DNA of 5,539 nucleotides from Chitinophagaceae bacterium (GCA_025963615.1 JAOQAL010000705.1:1-5539), one strand, 5' to 3'; positions 1 through 5,534 are shown, counted from the first letter of the stretch. Notes: generated by a model not told the origin, from the sequence alone. Numbers and translations are program-made.

Positions 1-90
1 AGCTTTTACCGGAGATTTATAAAGAGAAATTGGTTTATAGAATTAAAAGCACAAAAAGGATAAGCTATAATAGAATCAAAAAAGAATTAG

Positions 91-130
91 TAAAAATAAA
101 AAACCCTGAAAGCAGGTGCTATCAAGGCTT
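91..130 (-). terminator. Probable intrinsic terminator of the tRNA-Leu gene
   Basis: Read on the minus strand, just past the tRNA 3' end, the sequence AAGCCTTGA can pair with a downstream TCAGGGTTT arm. This gives about 9 bp including two G-U pairs, around a loop of roughly 12 nt. A T-rich run (TTTTTTATTTTTA) follows directly. The position about 16 nt after the tRNA and the hairpin plus U-tract fit an intrinsic terminator. The stem is not very GC-rich, so strength is uncertain. Confidence 0.5.
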
Positions 131-145
131 TAAATATTTAATCAG

Positions 146-229
146 TGCCCGGGACTGGATTCGAACCAGCACATCCTTGCGAACGCTGCCACCTGAAGGC
201 AGTGCGTCTACCAATTTCGCCACCCGGGC
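146..229 (-). tRNA. tRNA-Leu, anticodon CAG
   Basis: The minus strand folds into a complete class II tRNA. The acceptor stem is a perfect 7 bp (GCCCGGG with CCCGGGC), with discriminator A at 146. The D arm is GCG...CGC with a TTGGTAGA loop. The anticodon stem CTGCC/GGCAG encloses loop TTCAGGT, placing anticodon CAG at plus positions 195-193, so it reads CUG leucine codons. The long variable arm (CGTTC, GCAA loop, GGATG) is typical of leucine tRNAs. The T arm carries the TTCGAAT loop. The 3' CCA is not encoded (the next bases read CTG), so it must be added after transcription. Length is 84 nt. Confidence 0.97.
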
Positions 230-240
230 TAGTTGGGCGG

Positions 241-273
241 CAAATATAGGTCAGTAATTAGGTTGGCTCCAAA
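241..273 (-). promoter_or_regulatory. Bacteroidota-type promoter for tRNA-Leu
   Basis: On the minus strand, TATATTTG (248 to 241) matches the Bacteroidota -7 consensus TAnnTTTG exactly. TTTG (273 to 270) lies exactly 21 bp upstream, matching the -33 element and the known 19-21 bp spacing. Transcription would start near 234, about 5 nt before the mature tRNA 5' end at 229. The -33 element lies inside the last codons of the transporter gene upstream, so the tRNA can be transcribed independently of it. Confidence 0.75.
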
Positions 274-1193
274 TTTTTACGGCTCTTCCAGCCAATAAGT
301 AATACTCCCGCTACCACCAGGATGGTCCCCGTAATCTGGGCGGCAAAAATTCTTTCATTCAGGATAAAGTGAGCTTGCAAAATGGTGGATACCGGGCCAA
401 TACCTGAAATGATGGCCACATTATTGGAACCGATCTTTTTCATGCCGGCTGATAATAAAAAAGTTGGAATGACGGTGGCGATGATGGCCAGCAACAACCC
501 ATACCACCAGTATCCCCCCAATTGTTCCAGGTTGCTGACCTTGCCGGCAAATGCAAAATGTATAAAGACGCCGCTGGTGGAAGCCAGCATGGCATAAGCG
601 GTAAATTTGGTAACGCCTACCTGGGGTATGAAGCGGCCGCTGCCCACAATATAACTGGCATAGGTAAGGGCGCAAAGAAAGATGAGGAAACTGCCTAGGA
701 AAAAGTTGGGGTTCTGGGTATCCATTTTTAATTCACCGAAATAAGCGAGCGCGATACCTGCATAGGTGAGCAACAAAGCCAGTTGCTGAACACGGGAAAT
801 TTTTTCCTTAAATAGAATGGCGTTAATGAGTAAGGCGAAAGTTGGATACAGGAAAAGAATCAATCGCTCCAACCCGGCGGAGATATATTGTAAACCTATA
901 AAATCAAAGAGACTGCTTAGATAATATCCAAACAAGCCTAATGAAATAATGGCAACCCATTGCTTTTGTGAAAAACGTTTTACCCCTTTCTTGCTGCTGC
1001 CGATCCAGGCTGCCGCCAAATAAAAGGGCAATGAAAAAATCATCCGCAGGGTAAGCAGCGTCAACGCATCGATAGGAGTATGGGCAAAAGCCAGCTTTAC
1101 AATAATGGCTTTGGTAGAAAATAATATAGCGCCGGTAAGCGTAATGAGGAATCCAGCAAGAGAAAGTTTATTATCCGCAGATTTTGATAGCAA
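258..1193 (-). CDS. EamA/DMT-superfamily transporter, ten predicted membrane helices
   Basis: This 311-residue protein is an inner-membrane permease of the drug/metabolite transporter superfamily (EamA type). Members move small molecules such as amino acids or other metabolites, usually as exporters. The substrate cannot be told here. About ten hydrophobic segments are visible, near residues 11-32, 43-63, 78-97, 106-128, 136-152, 165-184, 195-215, 229-248, 256-275 and 285-303. They form the two five-helix EamA repeats. Each half ends with the family-like acidic position before the last helix (FKEKI at 128-132, LNERI at 278-282). Arg50 in helix 2 also fits. The start is TTG: no ATG or GTG occurs in frame before Met51, which lies in helix 2, and a stop lies upstream in frame at 1215-1217. 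Length is normal for the family. It is separated from dapD by 104 bp and probably has its own promoter. Confidence 0.9.
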   Translation of the reverse strand: MLSKSADNKLSLAGFLITLTGAILFSTKAIIVKLAFAHTPIDALTLLTLRMIFSLPFYLAAAWIGSSKKGVKRFSQKQWVAIISLGLFGYYLSSLFDFIGLQYISAGLERLILFLYPTFALLINAILFKEKISRVQQLALLLTYAGIALAYFGELKMDTQNPNFFLGSFLIFLCALTYASYIVGSGRFIPQVGVTKFTAYAMLASTSGVFIHFAFAGKVSNLEQLGGYWWYGLLLAIIATVIPTFLLSAGMKKIGSNNVAIISGIGPVSTILQAHFILNERIFAAQITGTILVVAGVLLIGWKSRKNLEPT

Positions 1194-1215
1194 GAATGTG
1201 TAGGATAAGCTGTTT

Positions 1216-1223
1216 CAAAAATA
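1216..1223 (-). promoter_or_regulatory. Candidate -7 promoter element for the EamA transporter
   Basis: On the minus strand the octamer TATTTTTG matches the Bacteroidota -7 consensus TAnnTTTG exactly. It ends 22 nt before the TTG start at 1193, so a transcript starting about 7 nt after it would have a leader of only about 15 nt. No clear TTTG -33 element lies 19-21 bp upstream (the region reads CTTCCGCC), which lowers confidence. Confidence 0.4.
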
Positions 1224-1287
1224 TTTTCCCCCACGGCGGAAGAGCTTTCATGGTCATTAACTCATAGCACCGCGGGGTGAAAAAATA
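1222..1287. terminator. Imperfect inverted repeat after dapD, possible terminator
   Basis: Between dapD and the transporter gene, TATTTT...CCCC...GCGG on the plus strand faces CCGC.GGGG...AAAATA about 30 bp further on. On the dapD sense strand this gives a broken stem: 6 bp A/T, an internal loop, CCCC/GGGG, a 3-nt bulge, then GCGG/CCGC. A T-rich stretch (ATATTTTT) overlaps and follows it. It is the only candidate for ending the three-gene minus-strand unit before the transporter. The pairing is interrupted and the loop is long, so this is tentative. Confidence 0.25.
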
Positions 1288-1297
1288 TAGTTAGTTT

Positions 1298-2110
1298 TTA
1301 AACGGACATATTAAAGTCACGTAAGCACTCATTCAAACTTGTCTTGAGATCCGTGCTCGGTTTACGCTGTCCGATAATCAAGGCACAGCTTACATTGTAT
1401 TCGCCCGCTGGAAATTTCTTTGAATAACTGCCCGGAATCACAACACTACGGGCCGGTATGCGACCTTTATATTCTACGGGCTCCGGTCCGCTTACATCAA
1501 TAATTTTTGTGGACTGCGTTAAAACAACATTGGCTCCCAACACCGCTTCTTTTTCTACATGCACCCCTTCCACCACAATGCAGCGGCTGCCGATAAAACA
1601 ACCATCTTCTGTAATAACCGGGGATGCCTGTAAGGGCTCCAGCACACCACCAATACCAACCCCACCGCTTAAGTGTACACTTTTACCAATTTGCGCACAG
1701 CTTCCCACGGTAGCCCAGGTATCCACCATGGTTCCTTCATCTACATACGCGCCAATGTTTACATACGATGGCATCAACACAACATTTTTTGCAATGTAAG
1801 CGCCATAACGGGCTATTGCATGTGGCACGGCACGAACTCCCAAATCTTTATAATTTTTTTTCAGTAGCATTTTATCATAAAACTCGAAAGGGCCGAGGCT
1901 CCAGGTCTGCATCTGCTGAATACCAAAGTACATGAGGATCTCCTGTTTCACCAATTCGTTCACCATCCATTTTCCATCTTCAGGATAGGCGACCCGAAGC
2001 CTTCCTTTATCGACTTCTTCAATTACAGTACGCACATTTTCTGCATACTGATTCTCTTTTAATAATTCGCGGTTGCCCCATGCTGATTCAATGAATTCTT
2101 TCTGTTGCAT
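1298..2110 (-). CDS. dapD: 2,3,4,5-tetrahydropyridine-2,6-dicarboxylate N-succinyltransferase
   Basis: DapD transfers a succinyl group from succinyl-CoA to tetrahydrodipicolinate. This is a cytoplasmic step of the succinylase branch that makes meso-diaminopimelate and lysine. The 270-residue length is typical. Residues 1-100 form the helical N-terminal part. From about 105 to 235 the hexapeptide-repeat left-handed beta-helix is evident, with the highly conserved run VNIGAYVDEG (117-126), TMVDTWATVG (127-136) and SGGVGIGGVLEPLQ (148-161). The family is trimeric. Asp130 in MVDTW corresponds to the catalytic-site Asp141 of E. coli DapD. Recalling the E. coli sequence, its Glu189 position is occupied here by Ile178 (GSRCIVVEG), which is unusual relative to that enzyme. 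The ATG lies 11 nt after the stop of the glycosyltransferase upstream, with no Shine-Dalgarno sequence. It is therefore probably co-transcribed as the last gene of that unit. Confidence 0.96.
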   Translation of the reverse strand: MQQKEFIESAWGNRELLKENQYAENVRTVIEEVDKGRLRVAYPEDGKWMVNELVKQEILMYFGIQQMQTWSLGPFEFYDKMLLKKNYKDLGVRAVPHAIARYGAYIAKNVVLMPSYVNIGAYVDEGTMVDTWATVGSCAQIGKSVHLSGGVGIGGVLEPLQASPVITEDGCFIGSRCIVVEGVHVEKEAVLGANVVLTQSTKIIDVSGPEPVEYKGRIPARSVVIPGSYSKKFPAGEYNVSCALIIGQRKPSTDLKTSLNECLRDFNMSV

Positions 2111-2121
2111 TTTGATAGCCT

Positions 2122-2997
2122 TTAAATAGTGCGGTAATTTTTATAATCAAAAAAACGTTTGCCGGTAATTTTTTCAAGTGTATTTTTAAAACGGTCTTTC
2201 AGTTTCAGGTTATTGCGGGAAATATCATAATCGAATTTCCAGTTCATCCTGGCAATGCGTTCCCGCATCACAGCCGGATGGGTTCCTGTAAATTTTTTCA
2301 ACACATCAATTTTGTTGTAATCGAAATCGTTCGCGTCAAATTTAATTTTTTGTTCATCATATCCCTCCTCACTCCAGTATTTGCCAACACCGAGGGCCTT
2401 GTTTTGCATGGCTTTGGGCTCCCGCACCCAGCCATAATGATAAATATAAGCATCAATGGGTTTTACCAGCAGCTTTTGATTTTCCCCTTTGCGAAAGCCC
2501 TGCGCGTCTTTGTATGAATAAATGCTTTTATCATTTTTTATTACCCGGATCTCATTTCTGTACCAGCGGGAGGAATCACCGGTATAATCAAACGAACCCC
2601 AGAAATGCAGGTACTTAAATAAAAGACCGTCTACGCGTTGATCGTCTTTATATTTTTGCATCGCTTCTTTCACCGGTTGCAGGTATTTTTCATGCAGCAC
2701 TTCATCACCCTGTATATAAAACGCCCAGTCGCTGTCAGCAGCGATGGCTTTAAAAGCCTTGTCGGTTTCAGCAGCTAACACCCTGCCGCCGGTGCGCAGA
2801 TTTTCATCCCAAACCGTATCAATGATTTTTATGCGGGGATCCTGGATGCTTTCAATCAATTGGCGGGTGCCATCATGGCTGTCCCCAACGGCAACAATCA
2901 ATTCATCGCAAAGAGGCAAAACAGAACGGATGGATTCAGTAACCGGATAACCAAAATGAATAGCGTTTTTAATAAATGAAAAACCCGATACTTTCAT
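2122..2997 (-). CDS. Glycosyltransferase, GT-A/family 2-like, paralogue of the gene at 3928-4812
   Basis: This is a probable cytoplasmic or membrane-peripheral glycosyltransferase of 291 residues acting on a surface glycan. Donor and acceptor are unknown. With Met1 at 2997, the N-terminal beta-strand is MKVSGFSFIKN. A nucleotide-sugar site DELIVAVGDSHDGT follows (31-44), then IKIIDTVWD (56-64). The DxD-like motif is IQGDE (95-99), with Gln where classical family 2 enzymes have the first Asp. HFWG (131-134), YHY (187-189), PKA (194-196), FTGTHP (236-241) and the tail YKNYRTI (285-291) are all shared with the plus-strand paralogue. In the first 74 aligned residues, 40 are identical by direct count. 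Start choice: ATG at 2997 matches the paralogue's start exactly. An in-frame ATG at 3021 would add MNFRYLLL and overlap the previous stop as ATGA, so translational coupling there is a real alternative. No membrane helix is evident. Confidence 0.88.
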   Translation of the reverse strand: MKVSGFSFIKNAIHFGYPVTESIRSVLPLCDELIVAVGDSHDGTRQLIESIQDPRIKIIDTVWDENLRTGGRVLAAETDKAFKAIAADSDWAFYIQGDEVLHEKYLQPVKEAMQKYKDDQRVDGLLFKYLHFWGSFDYTGDSSRWYRNEIRVIKNDKSIYSYKDAQGFRKGENQKLLVKPIDAYIYHYGWVREPKAMQNKALGVGKYWSEEGYDEQKIKFDANDFDYNKIDVLKKFTGTHPAVMRERIARMNWKFDYDISRNNLKLKDRFKNTLEKITGKRFFDYKNYRTI

Positions 2998-3017
2998 AAG
3001 CAGCAAATATCGGAAAT

Positions 3018-3797
3018 TCATTTTGCAAACTCAGTAGCTGTTTTACCACTCTCAATCAATTCTTTGAGCCGGTGATATTTGAGGAAAGCATAGTAGGAAG
3101 AAAAAAAAGATGTAATAAATCCAAGTCGCCCATCCAAAAAACCAAGCCAGAAAATATAATTGACGATGAATTGATAAGAAGGGTAGAGGTATAGTTTAAA
3201 CCAGCCAGCTTTTTTACCCGCCCGGTAATATTTATGCGCTACCAGTTCCGCATAACGGTTCATTTTTTCCGCATATTCATGTAGGTTATTCATGAGGTAG
3301 TGTAATAGAAAACCATCTGCTACGCGCAGGTTGATACCAGCGTGGAGTATTATTTTTTCATGTACTTCCGTATTGTCCCACTGACCCATACTCCGGTGAA
3401 ATAATTTAATTTTGCGTTCACGACCCCACTCACCATACCGGATCCATTTTTTACCAATAAAATTTTTAAAGCGAATTTTATAAGCAGTCCGCACATCATC
3501 GAGCGGAAATTGGAGCAGGAAATTAAGTAGGGTAGCATCAATGGCTTCGTCGGCATCCAGGAACAACACCCATTCATATTTAGCTAAGGCAAGCGCCTTG
3601 TTTTTTGTTTTACCAAAACCTTCCCAGGCCAGTCTTTCCACCCGGCAACCCATTGATTCAGCTTTCTCAACGGTCTTATCGGTGCTGCCGGTATCCCCGA
3701 TAACAATATCATCGGTAAATCCGTGAAGGCTCTTCAATGTTTCGCCAATAATATGCGCTTCGTTCTTCGCGATGATAACAACAGAAATTGGCCGCAT
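3018..3797 (-). CDS. Glycosyltransferase family 2, WaaE/KdtX-like (lipopolysaccharide core type)
   Basis: This 259-residue protein is a GT-A fold, inverting family 2 glycosyltransferase. It resembles the WaaE/KdtX group, which adds a sugar to the lipopolysaccharide inner core. The exact donor is not shown by the sequence. Visible motifs are the N-terminal strand ISVVIIAKNEAHII (4-17), the nucleotide-binding GDTGSTDKT (34-42), the metal-binding DADE (81-84) preceded by WVLFL, and EVHEK (144-148), typical of this group near the catalytic base region. GEWGRERKIKLFHR (122-135) is also characteristic. Residues about 205-240 are aromatic and hydrophobic (YPSYQF, NYIFWLGF, FFSSYYAFL) and probably bind the inner face of the cytoplasmic membrane. 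It is the first gene of a minus-strand unit, followed by a second glycosyltransferase and dapD. The ATG has no Shine-Dalgarno sequence and is preceded by an A-rich leader, as is common in Bacteroidota. Confidence 0.92.
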   Translation of the reverse strand: MRPISVVIIAKNEAHIIGETLKSLHGFTDDIVIGDTGSTDKTVEKAESMGCRVERLAWEGFGKTKNKALALAKYEWVLFLDADEAIDATLLNFLLQFPLDDVRTAYKIRFKNFIGKKWIRYGEWGRERKIKLFHRSMGQWDNTEVHEKIILHAGINLRVADGFLLHYLMNNLHEYAEKMNRYAELVAHKYYRAGKKAGWFKLYLYPSYQFIVNYIFWLGFLDGRLGFITSFFSSYYAFLKYHRLKELIESGKTATEFAK

Positions 3798-3903
3798 ATT
3801 TTATTTTTTTAGTAAGGCGATTATTTATTTGCAAGATGACTTTTTTTTTCAAATGCGGCGCCAAAATAATTTTAAGAAACCATAAATCTTCGGATAATTT
3901 CAG

Positions 3904-3911
3904 TCTCTTTG
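3904..3911 (+). promoter_or_regulatory. Candidate -7 element in the 130-bp divergent glycosyltransferase intergenic region
   Basis: The region 3798-3927 lies between two divergent glycosyltransferase genes and must hold promoters for both directions. On the plus strand TCTCTTTG (3904-3911) differs from TAnnTTTG by one base and is followed by CAAAAATCA. Transcription would start near 3918, leaving only about 10 nt before the ATG at 3928. No clear TTTG lies 19-21 bp upstream. On the minus strand the best match is TTATTTTG near 3862-3869, also one mismatch. The region also contains a run of nine T at 3841-3849. Confidence 0.35.
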
Positions 3912-3927
3912 CAAAAATCATGGCAAG

Positions 3928-4812
3928 ATGAAAATTTCCGGTTTTTCGTATGTGAGAAATGGTTTTAATTATGGGGTGCCATTTTTGGAAGCCTATCAAT
4001 CCATCCTTCCCGTGTGTGATGAGTTGATAGTTGCGGTAGGAAATTCAACCGACGGTACCCGGGAAGCTATTGCAAACCTGAATGCTGATAAAATAAAAAT
4101 AATTGATACCGTATGGGATATGGAGTTGAAACAGGGAGGAAAAATTTTTGCGCAGCAAACCAATATAGCGCTTGACGCCATAACCGGCGACTGGGCTTTT
4201 CATATCCAGGCCGACGAGGTAATTCATGAAAATGATATCTTCAAAATAAAAAAAGCAGTAGAAGATAATAATGATGACGAGAGGGTAGAGGGCTTTATTC
4301 TTCCATTTATCCATTTTTGGGGCGGCTATGATCATATCAGGACGTCAAGACGTGTTCATAAAAATGAAGTAAGATTATTCAGAAACGGGTTAAAGGTGAG
4401 ATCCTACCGGGATTCGTTGGGATTCAGAAAATACAAGGATTTTGCGGCCTATGAAAATGGAACGGAAAAGGGCGAAAAGCTCCAGGTAAAAAAAATTGAG
4501 GCGCCTATATATCACTATACTGAAGTAAGAGGTCCGAAAGCCAAGAGTAAAAAAGCCGCCGCCATTGGCGCATTTTATGTTCAGCCCCCGCTGGAAGAAG
4601 TGGTGATGGAGACCTTTGGTTATGACCGGTTGGAAAAATTTACCGGTTCACATCCGAGGTTAATGCATGAAAAAGTGAAATCGCAGGATTGGGTATATGA
4701 ATTCGATCCTAAGAAAGCCGTCTGGAGAACCAAGGACAGGATCATGCAGCCCATCGAAGATATGCTGGGTTTTAAAATAGGAGAATACAAGAATTATAAG
4801 TTGATCAAGTAA
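3928..4812 (+). CDS. Glycosyltransferase, GT-A/family 2-like, divergent paralogue
   Basis: This 294-residue probable glycosyltransferase belongs to the same family as the minus-strand gene at 2122-2997 and likely acts at the cytoplasmic face on a surface saccharide. Sugar and acceptor are unknown. Conserved blocks in order are MKISGFSYVRN (1-11), DELIVAVGNSTDGT (31-44), IKIIDTVWD (56-64) and the DxD-like IQADE (93-97). Then come IHFWGGYD (128-135), KNEVRLFRNG (145-154), GFRK (165-168), YHYTEVRGPKA (195-205), FTGSHP (238-243) and the C-terminal YKNYKLIK (287-294). Compared with the paralogue it has an extra segment at about 169-183 and a shorter linker before FTGSHP. No signal peptide or membrane helix is seen. 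The ATG at 3928 gives exact agreement with the paralogue's start. The next gene, tsaC, begins 57 nt downstream and may be read from the same transcript. Confidence 0.9.
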   Translation: MKISGFSYVRNGFNYGVPFLEAYQSILPVCDELIVAVGNSTDGTREAIANLNADKIKIIDTVWDMELKQGGKIFAQQTNIALDAITGDWAFHIQADEVIHENDIFKIKKAVEDNNDDERVEGFILPFIHFWGGYDHIRTSRRVHKNEVRLFRNGLKVRSYRDSLGFRKYKDFAAYENGTEKGEKLQVKKIEAPIYHYTEVRGPKAKSKKAAAIGAFYVQPPLEEVVMETFGYDRLEKFTGSHPRLMHEKVKSQDWVYEFDPKKAVWRTKDRIMQPIEDMLGFKIGEYKNYKLIK

Positions 4813-4855
4813 TCTTTATACCCGATTGGGCAAGGTTGGAATGGACATACAAATT

Positions 4856-4860
4856 GGAGA
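4856..4860 (+). promoter_or_regulatory. Shine-Dalgarno-like GGAGA before tsaC
   Basis: GGAGA ends 9 nt before the ATG at 4870. It is the only clear Shine-Dalgarno-like sequence at a gene start in this window, and it supports 4870 over the out-of-frame ATG at 4862. The surrounding stretch is purine-rich and also encodes a short upstream ORF ending in TAATG, so the match could be incidental. Confidence 0.35.
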
Positions 4861-4869
4861 AATGGAATA

Positions 4870-5439
4870 ATGGATTTTGAAACAGATATCTTGAATTGTA
4901 TCGCGGTGTTGAAAAGTGGCGGCATCATTTTATATCCTACTGATACGATCTGGGGCATTGGCTGTGATGCGACCAATGAAAAAGCAGTTGAAAAAATCTT
5001 CGCGCTTAAAAAAAGATCCGATGAAAAATCGATGATCATCCTGGCGGCGGATAATAAAGAAGTACTGCGCTATGTAGCTTCCCTGGACTTGAACATTTTT
5101 GATTACCTGGCTAAAACAACCAAACCTACTACGGTTATTTATGATCATGCTATCGGCGTAGCTGATAACCTGATTGGTAAAGACGGATCCATAGCGATAC
5201 GCATCTGCAGCGATGAATTTTGCAGGCATCTGATTAAGCGGTTTAGAAAACCCATCGTTTCTACCTCGGCAAATATTTCCGGCCAAACCTCCCCAACTAC
5301 TTTTTCCGGTATCGGTGCGGCAATAAAAGAAGGAGTGGATTATATTGTGAAACACCGCCAGCATGATACAACCATTGCCGAACCCTCTTCTATTATTAAA
5401 TGGAATAAAGACAGCTCAATAACCATCATAAGACCCTAG
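4870..5439 (+). CDS. tsaC: Threonylcarbamoyl-AMP synthase, short TsaC/YrdC form of the Sua5 family
   Basis: The enzyme uses threonine, bicarbonate and ATP to make threonylcarbamoyl-AMP. TsaD with its partners then transfers this to A37 of ANN-decoding tRNAs to form t6A; the reaction is cytoplasmic. The 189 residues cover just the YrdC domain, as in E. coli TsaC, without the C-terminal Sua5 domain. Family motifs are SGGIILYPTDTIWGIGCDA (16-34), the basic KKRSDEKSMIILA (47-59), KPTTVI (85-90), SIAIRIC (107-113) and the nucleotide-binding STSANISG (131-138), with K48, R49, R111, S133 and N135 as expected ligand-site residues. The less well studied YciO branch is a lesser alternative. The ATG at 4870 overlaps the stop of a 9-codon upstream ORF as TAATG. 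A 7-bp tandem repeat begins 4 nt after the TAG stop. No separate promoter is obvious in the 57-bp gap upstream. Confidence 0.93.
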   Translation: MDFETDILNCIAVLKSGGIILYPTDTIWGIGCDATNEKAVEKIFALKKRSDEKSMIILAADNKEVLRYVASLDLNIFDYLAKTTKPTTVIYDHAIGVADNLIGKDGSIAIRICSDEFCRHLIKRFRKPIVSTSANISGQTSPTTFSGIGAAIKEGVDYIVKHRQHDTTIAEPSSIIKWNKDSSITIIRP

Positions 5440-5443
5440 CCCA

Positions 5444-5534
5444 CATCCAGCATCCAACATCTAGCATCCAGCCTCCACCATCTAGCATCCAGCATCCCGC
5501 ATCTAGCATCCATCCTCCACCATCCACCATCTTC
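5444..5534. repeat. Heptanucleotide tandem repeat, 13 units, consensus CATCCAG
   Basis: Exactly 13 contiguous 7-bp units fill 91 bp without any insertion or deletion. Most units are CATCCAG or CATCTAG; others are CATCCAA, CATCCCG, CATCCAT, CATCCAC, CATCTTC and CCTCCAC. CATCTAG is unit 3, 6 and 9, giving CTAG at 5461, 5482 and 5503, exactly 21 bp apart. CCTCCAC is unit 5 and 11. This suggests growth by duplication of three-unit blocks followed by point mutation. The array starts 4 bp after the tsaC stop and degrades into TAATA at the window end. It is strongly C-rich on this strand and has no clear hairpin. It is probably non-coding. Confidence 0.9.

Noticed and set aside
1..63. Open frame from the window edge ending in TAA at 61-63, possible C-terminal tail of an upstream plus-strand gene (about 20 residues, ending KAQKG)
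   Set aside because: It is too short to recognise. The third frame is also open from the edge through this stretch, the DNA is AT-rich, and no family motif is visible. A few hundred bases of upstream sequence would decide it.
30..257. Plus-strand ORF of 75 codons
   Set aside because: It runs through the tRNA terminator and antisense through the tRNA-Leu gene. Its sequence after about residue 40 is an antisense tRNA translation, a common false prediction.
3709..3999. Minus-strand ORF of 96 codons spanning the divergent intergenic region
   Set aside because: It overlaps the N-terminal ends of both glycosyltransferase genes in other frames, has no recognisable domain, and the flanking genes are strongly supported.
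4834..4866. Weak direct repeat of TTGGA..ATGGA between the glycosyltransferase and tsaC
   Set aside because: The two copies are short, imperfect and in a low-complexity purine-rich stretch; chance explains them.
4930..5364. Minus-strand ORF of 144 codons inside tsaC
   Set aside because: It is entirely antisense to a well-conserved TsaC coding region and shows no family motif, so it is a shadow frame.
5444..5534. Heptamer array considered as a CRISPR array or as coding sequence
   Set aside because: Units are contiguous with no spacers, which excludes CRISPR. A 7-bp unit shifts frame each copy, and the CATCTAG units bring TAG stops in one phase, so coding is not supported.
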